Positions 20,001 through 29,465 of a stretch of DNA of 64,000 bases are shown in pieces (positions within the stretch are counted from its first letter, which is position 1; each line of letters opens with the position of its first letter). This stretch comes from Mycolicibacterium lacusdiani. Its GTDB lineage: Bacteria; Actinomycetota; Actinomycetes; Mycobacteriales; Mycobacteriaceae. The notes under the pieces are model-generated. The model was not told where the DNA came from. It saw nothing but the letters and a program-made list of their open reading frames with translations, and did no database searches. Made by a program: the position numbers and the translations under genes. The DNA is taken from NCBI RefSeq assembly GCF_021916785.1, contig NZ_JAKCFC010000002.1, positions 806,001-870,000 of the forward strand, read 5' to 3'.

Positions 20001-22519
20001 CGCTGGTCCTCCGCCGCGGCCAGGTCCAGCACCACGGTGAGCCCGCCGCCCGGTGTGTCGTTGGCCGCGATGCTGCCGCCCATCGCCTCGACGAAGCCCC
20101 GCGCGACGGAGAGGCCCAAACCCACACCGGTCGTGTTGTCGGTGTCGCCCAGGCGCTGGAACGGCGCGAACAGCGAGTCCTCCGCGCCGCGTGCGACGCC
20201 TGGTCCCTCGTCGACGACGTTGATCAGCACCCGGTCGCCGACCCGTCCCGCGTTCACCCGCACCAATCCGGCGGGGGCATAGCGCAGTGCGTTGTCGATG
20301 ACGTTGACCAGCACGCGTTCCAGCAGGCCGCCGTCGGCCAGCACGGCGGCGTCGCCGACGTCGACCTTGATCCGTCCCATGCCGGTCGAGCCGCGGGGCA
20401 TCGCGACGATCGCCCGGTGCACGACCTCGTCGAGGAAGACCTCGCGCAGTTCGGGTCGTACGACACCTGTCGCGAGCCGCGAGGAGTCGAGGAGGTTGCC
20501 GACCAGGGCCGTCAGCTGATCCACCGATTCCTCGACCGTGGCGAGCAGTTCGGCGGTGTCCTCGGGCGAGAAGCCGACGTCCTCGGCGCGCAGGCTCGAC
20601 ACCGCAGCCTTGGCCGCGGCCAACGGGGTACGGAGATCGTGGCTGACGGCTGACAGCAGGGAGCGGCGCAACTCGTCGGCCCGCGCGATGGCCTCCGCCC
20701 TTCCGGCCTCCTCGGTCAGCTCGCGCTGGCGCACCAGCCCGGCCGCCTGCCTCGCGACCGCACCCAGGACGCGGCGGTCGCGGGCAGGCAGACTCCTGCC
20801 CGCCAACAACATCCAGAACTCGTCGTCACCGACTTCGATCGCGGTGTCGGCGGTGTCGACGTCGACGCACGGCTCATCGCCGACGCACGCGATGACGCCT
20901 GCGGGTTCGCGCACCAGGCTGACTGCACGTTGGGAGTAGGTCTCGCGGACCCGCTCGAGCAGCGCGGACAGGTCGGCGCCACGCAGCACCGAACCCGCGA
21001 ACAGCGCCAGCAGTTCGGCTTCCCGCGACGCGCGGCGGGCCTCCCGCGCCCGGCTCGCCGCGCCGTCGACGAGTGCCGCGACCGCCACCGCGACGGCCAG
21101 CAGCACGATGATGGTGATCGCACTGTCGGGTGCCGAGATCGTGAACGTGAACCGGGGCTCGACGAGGAAGTAGTTCAGCAGCAGGCCCGAGAACACCGCC
21201 GACAGCGCTGCGGGTGCCACGCCGCCGAGCAGCGCCACGACGAGTACGCCGACGAAGAACATCGCGCTCTCGCCGCCGATGCCGAGGAAGCGGTCCAGCA
21301 GCAGCACGGTCACCGCGCAGATCGCCGACGGCACCGCGACTGCGGCCAGCCAGGACGCCAGATGTCGTTGGCCCGCGGTGACGCTCGACCACGCCCAACC
21401 GGGGTTGGCCTCGTCGTGCGTGACCATGTGGACGTCGATCTTGCCCGAGTCGCGCACGACGGCCGAGCCGATGCCCTCGTCGATGATGCGGGCCCACCGT
21501 GACCTGCGGGAGATGCCAAGCACGAGCTGGGTAGCGTTGCGCTCGCGGGCGAAGTCCAGCAGCGCCGTTGCGACGTCGTCGCCCACCACGGTGTGCACCG
21601 TCGCGCCCAGGCTCGTCGCGACGTCGCGCACCCGGCCCATCTGCGGGGCCGACACGCCGGACAGGCCGTCACCCCGCACGACGTGCACCACCATCAGCTC
21701 GGCGCTCGACTTCGACGCGATGCGAAAGGCGCGCCGCACCAACGTCTCCGACTCCGGCCCGCCGGTCACCGCGACGACGACGCGCTCACGGGCCTCCCAC
21801 GTGTCGGTGATGTGGTTGTCGGCGCGGTACTTGGCTAGTGCGGCGTCGACCTGGTCGGCCAGCCACAGCAGGGCCAGTTCACGCAGGGCGGTGAGGTTGC
21901 CGCGCCGGAAGTAGTTGCTCAGTGCGGCGTCGATGCGCTCGGGGGCGTAGACGTTGCCGTGAGAGAGTCTGCGCTGCAACGCCTCAGGCGCGATGTCGAC
22001 CAGCTCGACTTGATCGGCGCGGCGGACCACCTCGTCGGGGACGGTCTCCTGCTGCGCGATGCCGGTGATCTGAGCGACGACGTCGTTGAGGCTCTCCAGG
22101 TGCTGCACGTTGACCGTGGAGACGACGGTGATGCCCGCGTCGAGTAGTTCGTCGACGTCCTGCCAGCGCTTGGCATTTCGGCTGCCCGGGGTGTTGGTGT
22201 GCGCGAGTTCGTCGACGAGCACCACTTGCGGGTTGCGGCGCAGCACGGCGTCGACGTCCAACTCGGTGAACTCCGAGCCGCGGTAGCGGACGACGCGCGG
22301 CGGGACGACCTCGATGCCGTCGAGCAGTTCCGCGGTCTTGCGGCGGCCGTGGGTCTCGACGACCGCAGCGACCACGTCGGTTCCGCGTTCCAGCCTGCGG
22401 TGCGCCTCGCCGAGCATGGCGTACGTCTTGCCCACGCCTGGCGCCGCGCCCAGGTAGACGCGCAGTTCACCTCGCCTTCCCGGGTTCGACGATGCGCTGC
22501 TCACCTGCCCATCATCCAC
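19997..22519 (-). CDS. kdpD: KdpD osmosensitive K+ channel sensor histidine kinase
   Basis: An 840-residue membrane sensor kinase. The N-terminal KdpD domain has Walker A GAAPGVGKT at about residues 24-32 and DELAHTNTPGSRNAKRWQDV; a USP-like domain follows (VTGGPESETLVRRAF, IDVHMVTHDEA). Four clustered transmembrane helices lie at about residues 395-500. The HisKA phosphoacceptor His is near 627 in SAVSHDLRTPLAAAKA, with the ATPase domain to the C-terminus (DNALRYAP, GLGLSVARGFVEAMGG). GTG 22519 is the last triplet of the second 34-bp tandem repeat that separates it from kdpC. Confidence 0.95.
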   Translation of the reverse strand: MDDGQVSSASSNPGRRGELRVYLGAAPGVGKTYAMLGEAHRRLERGTDVVAAVVETHGRRKTAELLDGIEVVPPRVVRYRGSEFTELDVDAVLRRNPQVVLVDELAHTNTPGSRNAKRWQDVDELLDAGITVVSTVNVQHLESLNDVVAQITGIAQQETVPDEVVRRADQVELVDIAPEALQRRLSHGNVYAPERIDAALSNYFRRGNLTALRELALLWLADQVDAALAKYRADNHITDTWEARERVVVAVTGGPESETLVRRAFRIASKSSAELMVVHVVRGDGLSGVSAPQMGRVRDVATSLGATVHTVVGDDVATALLDFARERNATQLVLGISRRSRWARIIDEGIGSAVVRDSGKIDVHMVTHDEANPGWAWSSVTAGQRHLASWLAAVAVPSAICAVTVLLLDRFLGIGGESAMFFVGVLVVALLGGVAPAALSAVFSGLLLNYFLVEPRFTFTISAPDSAITIIVLLAVAVAVAALVDGAASRAREARRASREAELLALFAGSVLRGADLSALLERVRETYSQRAVSLVREPAGVIACVGDEPCVDVDTADTAIEVGDDEFWMLLAGRSLPARDRRVLGAVARQAAGLVRQRELTEEAGRAEAIARADELRRSLLSAVSHDLRTPLAAAKAAVSSLRAEDVGFSPEDTAELLATVEESVDQLTALVGNLLDSSRLATGVVRPELREVFLDEVVHRAIVAMPRGSTGMGRIKVDVGDAAVLADGGLLERVLVNVIDNALRYAPAGLVRVNAGRVGDRVLINVVDEGPGVARGAEDSLFAPFQRLGDTDNTTGVGLGLSVARGFVEAMGGSIAANDTPGGGLTVVLDLAAAEDQR

Positions 22520-22584
22520 CCGTGCCGCACGGAGTGATCCGCAAGCTACTCACCCGTGCCGCATGGGGTGATCCGCAAGCTACT
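22517..22584. repeat. 34-bp tandem duplication between kdpC and kdpD
   Basis: Two head-to-tail copies, 22517-22550 and 22551-22584, differ at two positions. Each begins CACCCGTGCCGCA and ends TGATCCGCAAGCTACT on the plus strand. One boundary supplies the kdpD GTG start and the other abuts the kdpC stop. Confidence 0.97.
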
Positions 22585-23447
22585 CACCCAAGCCGGTCCA
22601 GGGCGAGGTTCGTCTCCAGCACGTTGACCCCCGGCTCGCCCATGAACCCCAGCGCACGGCCATCGGTGTGCTCGGCGACCACGGCACGCACCAGGCCGGG
22701 GTCGATGCCGCGGGCGCGGGCCACCCGGTCCACCTGCAATGCCGCGTAGGCGGGCGAGATGTGCGGATCGAGGCCGCTGCCGCTCGCGGTGACGGCGTCT
22801 GCGGGCACCGCGGGGTCGGCTGGTGCCGCACCCCGGATCGGCACCAGCTGGCCGACGGCGTAGTCCTCGCCGGTCTTGGCGCACTCGACGCGTACGCCCT
22901 CGTAGGAGTCGAGGAACGGCGTGCGCGTGGTGTCGCACGGTTCGTTGACGCTGACCACGCGGGTGGGGCGGGCCACCCGTCCGGACGCGTCGCGCGGCCC
23001 GATGACCGACAGCACCGCACCCGCGCCGTCGCCGGTGCAGTACGGCCGGGCGCCGTCGACCCCGGTGGCACTCCCGACGTCCCGGCTGCGGCTGCACACC
23101 AGCGTCAGCAGGCTCGGCTTGTCCGGCGCGTCGACGATGCTCTCCGGCCCGAGGTTGCTCGCGCTGGTGGCCATCGGGTCGTACCCGTCGCCCGCCGCCG
23201 ACGGTCGGCTCTGGAAGTACTGCGGTAGCGCAGCGCCGTCGGCGTCGGTGAACTGCTGGCCGATCAGGCTGCTGCCGACCGGCTTGCCGTCGGCATCGAT
23301 GACGGAGCCCCGAGCCTTGTCGTCGAGTCCGGGCAGTAGCGCGATCAGCCAGATGGCCGCGGGGTAGGCGGCGCCGAGGATGACGGTGAACACCAGCAGC
23401 GCGCGCAGTGCGGCCCAGTGTTGACGGAAGAGGTTGGTCAATGACAT
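22584..23447 (-). CDS. kdpC: K+-transporting ATPase subunit C, with a Cys-rich insertion
   Basis: A 287-residue KdpC, the single-pass subunit that stabilises the KdpFABC pump; M. tuberculosis KdpC is near 190. One N-terminal transmembrane helix (about residues 15-38) is followed by SSLIGQQF and RPSAAGDGYDPMATSASNLGP. The C-terminal signatures VTASGSGLDPHISPAYA and EPGVNVLETNLALDRL are intact. Between them, residues about 105-205 form an insertion with four cysteines (118, 137, 171, 189), which could form disulfides because this domain faces outward. It follows kdpB with a 1-bp gap. Confidence 0.93.
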   Translation of the reverse strand: MSLTNLFRQHWAALRALLVFTVILGAAYPAAIWLIALLPGLDDKARGSVIDADGKPVGSSLIGQQFTDADGAALPQYFQSRPSAAGDGYDPMATSASNLGPESIVDAPDKPSLLTLVCSRSRDVGSATGVDGARPYCTGDGAGAVLSVIGPRDASGRVARPTRVVSVNEPCDTTRTPFLDSYEGVRVECAKTGEDYAVGQLVPIRGAAPADPAVPADAVTASGSGLDPHISPAYAALQVDRVARARGIDPGLVRAVVAEHTDGRALGFMGEPGVNVLETNLALDRLG

Positions 23448-23448
23448 G

Positions 23449-25632
23449 TCAGGACATCCCTGGGAAGAGTTGGATCAGCAGGTCGATGAGCTTGATGCCG
23501 ACGAACGGCGCGACGATGCCGCCGAGTCCGTACACCAAGAGGTTGCGGCTCAACAACTTCGAGGCACTGCTAGGGGTGTAGCGCACTCCGCGCAGCGACA
23601 GTGGGATCAGCGCGATGATGACGAGCGCGTTGAAGACGACCGCGGACAGGATCGCCGACTGCGGGCTGTGCAGGCGCATCACGTTCAGCACGTCGAGGCC
23701 GGGGAAGAGCGTCACGAACAGCGCCGGGATGATCGCGAAGTACTTCGCGATGTCGTTGGCGATCGAGAACGTGGTCAGCGCCCCGCGGGTGATCAAGAGC
23801 TGCTTGCCGATCTCGACGATCTCGATGAGCTTCGTCGGGTCCGAGTCCAGATCGACCATGTTGCCGGCCTCCTTGGCGGCCGACGTGCCGGTGTTCATCG
23901 CGACGCCGACGTCGGCCTGCGCGAGTGCCGGGGCGTCGTTGGTGCCGTCGCCGGTCATCGCGACGAGCTTGCCGCCCTCCTGTTCGCGCTTGATCAGGGC
24001 CAACTTGTCCTCGGGTGTCGCCTCGGCGAGGAAGTCGTCGACGCCCGCCTCGTCGGCGATGGCCTTGGCGGTCAGCTGATTGTCGCCGGTGATCATGACG
24101 GTGCGGATGCCCATGCTGCGCATCTCGTCGAACCGCTCCCGCATGCCCTGCTTGACGACGTCCTTGAGGTGGATGACGCCAAGCGCGCGGGCGCGGCCGT
24201 CGCGCACCTCGCCCACCACCAACGGAGTCCCACCGGAGCCGGATACCCGGTCGACGACGGCACCGAGTTCCTCGGGCACCGTGCCGCCCTGGCTGCGCAC
24301 CCACTCGGCGACCGATGCGGCGGCACCCTTGCGCAGACTGTGACCGCCGACGTCGACGCCCGACATCCGGGTGGCGGCGGTGAACTCGACCCATTGCGCG
24401 TCGTCGAGTTCGCCGGTGGTTCTGCCACGTAAGCCGTACTCCGCCTTGGCGAACACCACGATCGAGCGGCCCTCGGGGGTCTCGTCGGCGAGGCTGGACA
24501 GCTGTGCGGCGTCGGCGAACTCGTCGGGTGTGACGCCGTCGAGCGGGATGAAGTCGGCCGCCTGCCGGTTGCCCAGCGTGATGGTGCCGGTCTTGTCGAG
24601 AAGCAATACGTTGACGTCGCCGGCCGCCTCGACGGCACGGCCGGACATGGCGAGGACGTTGCGTTGCACGAGCCGGTCCATGCCTGCGATGCCGATCGCG
24701 CTCAGTAGCGCACCGATGGTGGTGGGAATAAGACAGACGAGCAGCGCGACCATCACGATGCCGCTGATGCCATCGCCGGTGAGTGCCAGGCTGTCCGGGA
24801 CGCCGGGATTGTTGGCCTTCGAGTAGATCGCGAGCGGCTGCAGGGTCGCGACGGCGAACACGAAGATCAGCGTCAACGCGGCGAGCAGGATGTTCAGTGC
24901 GATCTCGTTGGGCGTCTTCTGCCGGTTGGCGCCCTCGACGAGGGCGATCATGCGGTCGATGAAGCTGTCGCCGGGCTTCTGGGTGATCTTCACGACGATG
25001 CGATCGCTGAGGACGGTGGTGCCGCCCGTGACGGCGGACCGGTCGCCGCCGGATTCGCGGATCACCGGGGCAGATTCGCCGGTAATGGCCGATTCGTCCA
25101 CCGACGCAATGCCTTCGAGCACGTCACCGTCACCGGGTATCACCTCGCCGGCTTCGACGACCACGACGTCACCCTGAGCCAGCAGGGGAGCGGCGATCTC
25201 CTCGACCGTGCCCGGGGTGCTCGGCGTCCACCCGGTGAGGCGGCGGGCCATGGTGTCGGCCTTGGTCTTGCGCAGCGAGTCGGCCTGGGCCTTGCCGCGG
25301 CCCTCGGCGACGGCCTCGGCCAGGTTGGCGAAGACGACCGTCAGCCAGAGCCAGAACACGACGAACCAGCCGAACCACGTCGGCTCCATGGCGGCGAGCA
25401 CGGTGCTCCAGACAGCGCCCACCTCAACGATGAACATGACGGGATTGCGCCACAGCGTGCGCGGGTCGCACTTGCGTAGCGCGTCGGGCAGCGACTTCCA
25501 CAGCATGCGGGGGTCGAGGAGGCCGCCCTGCACGCGCTGCGTGGACGACGGCGTGTCTCCAGCGTCACGTTCGACGTTCGGGGGGCCGCTGGCGTCACGG
25601 TCGACGACGGAGGACGAGGGGGACGTGGTCAT
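23449..25632 (-). CDS. kdpB: K+-transporting P-type ATPase subunit B
   Basis: The 727-residue catalytic P-type ATPase of the high-affinity K+ pump. ATG 25632 is chosen because it lies 2 bp after the kdpA stop; the much longer upstream open frame is an out-of-frame shadow of kdpA. The phosphorylation motif is [14 protein letters not shown], the actuator motif is [15 protein letters not shown], and the hinge is [21 protein letters not shown]. Transmembrane segments include the usual KdpB set with a C-terminal pair ([13 protein letters not shown] at the end). The N-terminal about 50 residues are a Ser/Asp-rich extension. Confidence 0.96.
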   Translation of the reverse strand: MTTSPSSSVVDRDASGPPNVERDAGDTPSSTQRVQGGLLDPRMLWKSLPDALRKCDPRTLWRNPVMFIVEVGAVWSTVLAAMEPTWFGWFVVFWLWLTVVFANLAEAVAEGRGKAQADSLRKTKADTMARRLTGWTPSTPGTVEEIAAPLLAQGDVVVVEAGEVIPGDGDVLEGIASVDESAITGESAPVIRESGGDRSAVTGGTTVLSDRIVVKITQKPGDSFIDRMIALVEGANRQKTPNEIALNILLAALTLIFVFAVATLQPLAIYSKANNPGVPDSLALTGDGISGIVMVALLVCLIPTTIGALLSAIGIAGMDRLVQRNVLAMSGRAVEAAGDVNVLLLDKTGTITLGNRQAADFIPLDGVTPDEFADAAQLSSLADETPEGRSIVVFAKAEYGLRGRTTGELDDAQWVEFTAATRMSGVDVGGHSLRKGAAASVAEWVRSQGGTVPEELGAVVDRVSGSGGTPLVVGEVRDGRARALGVIHLKDVVKQGMRERFDEMRSMGIRTVMITGDNQLTAKAIADEAGVDDFLAEATPEDKLALIKREQEGGKLVAMTGDGTNDAPALAQADVGVAMNTGTSAAKEAGNMVDLDSDPTKLIEIVEIGKQLLITRGALTTFSIANDIAKYFAIIPALFVTLFPGLDVLNVMRLHSPQSAILSAVVFNALVIIALIPLSLRGVRYTPSSASKLLSRNLLVYGLGGIVAPFVGIKLIDLLIQLFPGMS

Positions 25633-25634
25633 GG

Positions 25635-27305
25635 TTAGTGGATTCCTTCGGCGAGGGGTCCGAGCGCGAGCATCGGGAGGAAGGTGAGCGCGACGAGGAT
25701 GAGCGTCACCCCGGTCACCATTCCGACGAACTGCGGCCGGTGGGTGGGCAGCGTGCCGACGGACTCGGGCGTACTGCCTTGTGCTGCCAGCGATCCGGCC
25801 AGGGCGAGGACGAGGATGATCGGGAGGAAGCGACCGAACAGCATCGCCAGGCCGAGCGCGGTGTCGTACCAGACGGTGTTGACCGAGATGCCCGCGAACG
25901 CCGAGCCGTTGTTGTTCGCCGCGGACGTGAAGGCGTATAGGACCTCCGACAGGCCGTGCGGACCGGTGTTGAGCATGCTCGCTCGCTGGCCGGGCATCGC
26001 CATGGCGACGGCGGTGCCGGTCAGCACGATCAGCGGGGTGACGAGGAAATAGGCTGCTGCCAGCTTGATCTCGCGCGCGGTGATCTTCTTGCCGAGGTAC
26101 TCGGGCGTGCGCCCGACCATCAGCCCGGCGACGAACACGGTGATGACCGCGAGGATCAACATGCCGGCCAAGCCGGAACCGACACCGCCAGGGGCGATCT
26201 CGCCGAGCTGCATGTTGAACATCGTCATCAGGCCGCCGAGGCTGGTGTACGAGTCGTGGAACGAGTCCACCGCACCGGTCGACGTCAGCGTGGTGGCGCT
26301 GGCGAACACCGCGGAGTCCGCCACGCCGAAGCGTTGCTCGACGCCCTCCATCGCCGCTCCGACCGCGGTGGGCACGGTACCGTGCGCCCGGATCTGGAAG
26401 AACATCGTGAGCGAGATGCTCACCGTGGCAATGAGACCCATGACGGCCACGATGGCCAGTCCCTGCTTGGTGCTGCCGACCATGCGGCCGAACGTGCGCG
26501 GCAGGCTGAACGCGATCACCGACAGCAGGAAGATCTCCACCCAGTTGGTCCACGCCGTCGGGTTCTCGAACGGGTGTGCCGAGTTGACGTTGAAGAAGCC
26601 GCCGCCGTTGGTGCCGAGTTCCTTGATCGCCTCCTGGCTGGCCACGGGTCCGCCCGGGATGGTCTGCTGTCCGCCGGCAAGCGTCTCGACGACCTGGGTG
26701 TGCAGGGCGAAGTTCTGGATGACGCCGCCGGCGATCAGCACGACGGCGCTGATCGCCGCGAGCGGCAGCAGGATGCGGATGGCTCCGCGCACCAGGTCGA
26801 CCCAGAAGTTGCCCAACTCATTGCTGCGGCGCCGGGCGAAGCCGCGGACCAAGGCGATCGCCACGGCCATGCCGACGGCGGCGGAGACGAAGTTCTGCAC
26901 CGTGAGCCCGGCCATCTGCACCAGGTGGCCCTGCGTCGACTCACCTGAGTACGCCTGCCAATTGGTGTTGGTGACGAAGCTGACGGCAGTGTTCCACGCC
27001 AGCGCGGGAGTCATCTCGGTGGCCGGATCGTGCAGGTGCAGAGGCAGCTTGCCCTGCACGAGCTGGAAGAGGAATAGGCCGAGAACGCTGACGGCCGAGA
27101 ACGCGAGCACGCTGCGGGCGTAGGCGCCCCAACCCTGCTCGGCCCGCGGGTCGGCGCCGATGGCGCGGTAGAGGATGCGTTCGACGCGAGTGTGCTGGTC
27201 GGAGGTGTAGACCCGGTGCATGTAGTTGCCGAGCGGTACGTGGACGGCGGCCAGCGCGAGGATCAGGGAGGCGAGGAACAGGATCCCCGCGGTCGTGGGA
27301 GACAC
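25635..27305 (-). CDS. kdpA: K+-transporting ATPase subunit A (K+ channel-like)
   Basis: A 556-residue integral membrane subunit related to superfamily-of-K+-transporter channels; it holds the selectivity filter. About ten hydrophobic helices are visible. Filter-loop segments include [51 protein letters not shown] and [14 protein letters not shown], each containing the conserved glycines. It starts directly after kdpF (stop at 27306) and ends 2 bp before kdpB, consistent with tight operon organisation. Confidence 0.96.
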   Translation of the reverse strand: MSPTTAGILFLASLILALAAVHVPLGNYMHRVYTSDQHTRVERILYRAIGADPRAEQGWGAYARSVLAFSAVSVLGLFLFQLVQGKLPLHLHDPATEMTPALAWNTAVSFVTNTNWQAYSGESTQGHLVQMAGLTVQNFVSAAVGMAVAIALVRGFARRRSNELGNFWVDLVRGAIRILLPLAAISAVVLIAGGVIQNFALHTQVVETLAGGQQTIPGGPVASQEAIKELGTNGGGFFNVNSAHPFENPTAWTNWVEIFLLSVIAFSLPRTFGRMVGSTKQGLAIVAVMGLIATVSISLTMFFQIRAHGTVPTAVGAAMEGVEQRFGVADSAVFASATTLTSTGAVDSFHDSYTSLGGLMTMFNMQLGEIAPGGVGSGLAGMLILAVITVFVAGLMVGRTPEYLGKKITAREIKLAAAYFLVTPLIVLTGTAVAMAMPGQRASMLNTGPHGLSEVLYAFTSAANNNGSAFAGISVNTVWYDTALGLAMLFGRFLPIILVLALAGSLAAQGSTPESVGTLPTHRPQFVGMVTGVTLILVALTFLPMLALGPLAEGIH

Positions 27306-27395
27306 CTAGAACCTCTCGGGGAACAGCAGGGCGGCAACCATGAACGATGCCACTAGGACGGCGAGGACGAGTCCTACGGCGTTGGCGAGGCTCAT
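27306..27395 (-). CDS. kdpF: K+-transporting ATPase small subunit F
   Basis: A 29-residue single-helix peptide: MSLANAVGLVLAVLVAS continuing to the conserved ending LLFPERF. This matches the KdpF family, which stabilises the KdpFABC complex in the membrane. Its ATG overlaps the stop of the upstream small ORF (ATGA) and its stop abuts kdpA. Confidence 0.9.
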   Translation of the reverse strand: MSLANAVGLVLAVLVASFMVAALLFPERF

Positions 27396-27472
27396 GACTC
27401 CAGAGCCCTCTGGATGACGCCGAGCACCACGAATACCGCGATGGTCAGCACGACGAATGCAAGAACGGCCAT
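27392..27472 (-). CDS. 26-residue hydrophobic peptide leading the kdp operon
   Basis: ATG at 27472 opens a 26-codon frame: one hydrophobic helix, MAVLAFVVLTIAVFVVLGVI, then a short amphipathic tail QRALES. It ends in an ATGA overlap with kdpF, so it is very probably translated and coupled. It is neither KdpF nor a known subunit to my knowledge. It could be a second accessory peptide of the pump, or only a translational coupler. Confidence 0.65.
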   Translation of the reverse strand: MAVLAFVVLTIAVFVVLGVIQRALES

Positions 27473-27512
27473 GCGCTGAAATTACGACCGCTACGCAGGT
27501 CAACCGGCCGCG

Positions 27513-27530
27513 TTGACGCTTTCTTGACGC
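27513..27530 (-). promoter_or_regulatory. Candidate KdpE direct-repeat site
   Basis: On the minus strand GCGTCAA-gaaa-GCGTCAA gives two identical 7-mers with an 11-bp period (27513-27519, 27524-27530), the spacing typical of OmpR/PhoB-type regulators. The site starts 41 bp upstream of the first kdp ORF. Function inferred from position and geometry. Confidence 0.45.
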
Positions 27531-27589
27531 CTGCCGAGCAGTCCTTTACGCCGTCCTTGCGCCGCTGTGGGCGCCGTCACGCCAGGCGG

Positions 27590-28399
27590 TCAGTTGGTGA
27601 GGCTGTTGCGGGTGACCGGGAAGTCGAAGTACGTCTCGGGGAAGGTCTCCGGCTTGTAGGTGAAGTGCCACCACTCGTTCTCGTAGTTCTCCAGGCCCTG
27701 CTTCTCGAGGCCGTCCTTGAGCAGCAGTCTGTTCTTCAGCTGGTCGCCTTGGATCCGAGGGTCGAGCGTGTGCGACAGGGTGTCGAAGCAGTCGTAGCCG
27801 GTCCCGGTGTCGACGCCGTTGTCGGGGAAGCGTTCGGCCCGTGGCGCGGCACAGTCGACCAGGGGCTCGCCGGGGACGTAGGCCCGCGTCGGCTCTGCGG
27901 GAAGCGCGACGATGGTGAGGTCCACGGTGCTGCCCCGGCTGTGACCGGACTGCTCGGCGATGTAGCCGTCCCGGAACAGCGTCGACTTGTCGACCCGGGG
28001 GTAGAACTCGGATTTCATGCGCTGGTCGTCCAAGTCCCTTGCCCAGGCGACGAAGTCGTTGACGGCGCGCTGGGGGCGGTAGCAGTCGTACACCTTCAGC
28101 GTGTAGCCGTCGGCGAGGAATTCCTGCTGTGCGCGGCGGAGGGCTTCGGCGGTGTCGCGGGTCAGCAGACACAGCGGCGCCTCGTAGCCGTCAACGGGGT
28201 CGCCGGTGAAGTTGTGCGGTGTGACGTAACGGATGTCCTGCAGAATCGTGGGGTCGACGTCTTCGAGCGCGACGAAGTCCGCTGGCGCGACGGGTTGCGG
28301 TTCCGCGTTGGCGGCGGGCATCGGCACGGCGAGGGCCACGGCGAGCACTGCGGCGCAGAGCGACCGGGCCAGGACGCGGGCATTCGGAAGGCTGACCAT
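27590..28399 (-). CDS. Exported D-Ala-D-Ala dipeptidase-like protein (VanX/DdpX, peptidase M15D)
   Basis: About 269 residues with an N-terminal signal peptide (LCAAVLAVALAVPMPAANAE). The zinc-dipeptidase signatures are present: YDCYRPQRAVNDF, the zinc motif GHSRGSTVDLT with His and Asp ligands, and ENEWWHFTY, where Glu is catalytic and His is the third ligand. The LCLLTRDTAEALRRAQ region matches the VanX core. Exported homologues in non-resistant species are thought to recycle peptidoglycan D-Ala-D-Ala. ATG 28399 is chosen; GTG 28414 is possible. Vancomycin resistance is not implied: no vanH/vanA partners are seen. Confidence 0.85.
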   Translation of the reverse strand: MVSLPNARVLARSLCAAVLAVALAVPMPAANAEPQPVAPADFVALEDVDPTILQDIRYVTPHNFTGDPVDGYEAPLCLLTRDTAEALRRAQQEFLADGYTLKVYDCYRPQRAVNDFVAWARDLDDQRMKSEFYPRVDKSTLFRDGYIAEQSGHSRGSTVDLTIVALPAEPTRAYVPGEPLVDCAAPRAERFPDNGVDTGTGYDCFDTLSHTLDPRIQGDQLKNRLLLKDGLEKQGLENYENEWWHFTYKPETFPETYFDFPVTRNSLTN

Positions 28400-28448
28400 G
28401 TCTGTCTCTATCACGGCGGACGCGGGATCGCTCGGGGAACGAGGGAGG

Positions 28449-29462
28449 TCACATCGACATCGTGGCGAGGTTCCTCCAGAGATTCCGCAGACTGTCGGTG
28501 CCGCCGAACAACGTGGTGAAGTGCGTCGAGTCGACGAGTACGACGTCGCCGGATCGCCGGTCGCTCGGAGGCATCCAGATCAACGCGTTGAACTCCGTGT
28601 TGCCCGCGTCGGTGAACGGGTGCGGACGGTGAGGGTCGACCCGTTGGCGGCCCAGAACGTGGAGACGCGATCCCTCGGGTTCGAGAAGTTCGTAGTGCGG
28701 TAGGTGCGGATGGAAGTTGAATGTCGTGACGTCGTCGAGCAGGTGTGGTTCGTCGAGGTCTCGGATGGCGTTGAGCGGTGCAATCTCCCGTGTGGCCTCG
28801 GCCACTGCGGGCCGCAATCCCCACGTGTTGTGCACCGGTACGTCGAGCGCCTTCATCAGCGATCGGGTGTACGCGCTGAAGCGTTGTTGGCGAGGGACCA
28901 GACGATCGCCATGGTGTTCGTATTCGACCTGCCGCTGCGCGTAGTCGTCGGTGAAGCCGACGTCGTGGTGCGGCGCCAGCAGCAGGCAGGTCCCTTCCCG
29001 TTCCAGCCACTGGTTGATGGCGGCGATCTCGTCGGGGCTGGCATCCTGCTCGCCGAGGAGATGGTCGAGCCCGAACACCATGAGGGTGTCGGTGTCGGCC
29101 AATATTCGCTCGTCGATCGGCTGCCGGTAGCCGGCTTGGTCGATGCGTTGGAACACCGCCACCGAATGGCCGGTGACCGCTTCGGCGACGGCCTGAAAGT
29201 CGAGTGTCGAGCGGTGGAAGAGTTCCAGCGTCCCCGCGATGCCTTGCAGGAACGTCGCCGAGTCGTATTCCGGTGTCTCGTAGGCTGGCCACGCGACGTT
29301 GCGGACCTCGGTGATGGTGGAGAACCGGTTCTCCATCGAGGCCGGGTCTCGCTGCGCCTCCCACGGGTAGCTCCACGTCCAGTAGATGCTGATTCGTCGA
29401 CGGCCGTCGTGTCGGCGGGCGACGTGCGCCTGGTTGTAGGTTCGTGCCGGCGTCGGGGTCAT
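28449..29462 (-). CDS. Uncharacterised protein encoded with a DyP peroxidase
   Basis: A 337-residue protein without signal peptide or transmembrane segment that I do not recognise. The segment DTLMVFGLDHLLGEQDASPDEIAAINQWLEREGTC followed by LLLAPHHDVGF resembles the Rossmann core of class-I glutamine-amidotransferase-like proteins, but no catalytic Cys-His-Glu set is evident. His and Trp are abundant (FHPHLPHYELLEPEG, RQRVDPHRPHPFTDAG). It begins 3 bp after the peroxidase gene, so it almost certainly belongs to the same transcript; a role in the peroxidase pathway is inferred from that linkage. Confidence 0.75.
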   Translation of the reverse strand: MTPTPARTYNQAHVARRHDGRRRISIYWTWSYPWEAQRDPASMENRFSTITEVRNVAWPAYETPEYDSATFLQGIAGTLELFHRSTLDFQAVAEAVTGHSVAVFQRIDQAGYRQPIDERILADTDTLMVFGLDHLLGEQDASPDEIAAINQWLEREGTCLLLAPHHDVGFTDDYAQRQVEYEHHGDRLVPRQQRFSAYTRSLMKALDVPVHNTWGLRPAVAEATREIAPLNAIRDLDEPHLLDDVTTFNFHPHLPHYELLEPEGSRLHVLGRQRVDPHRPHPFTDAGNTEFNALIWMPPSDRRSGDVVLVDSTHFTTLFGGTDSLRNLWRNLATMSM

Positions 29463-29465
29463 GGA

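Noticed and set aside
22517..22584. CRISPR-like repeat
   Set aside because: The two 34-bp copies are directly adjacent with no spacer and no cas genes; it is a simple tandem duplication.
23449..26553. Much longer open frame upstream of kdpB
   Set aside because: The first 307 codons are an out-of-frame shadow of kdpA; the kdpB start at 25632 follows the kdpA stop by 2 bp.
27590..28399. Vancomycin-resistance gene
   Set aside because: The product is an exported M15D dipeptidase and no vanH, vanA or vanRS genes accompany it; a peptidoglycan-recycling role is more likely.
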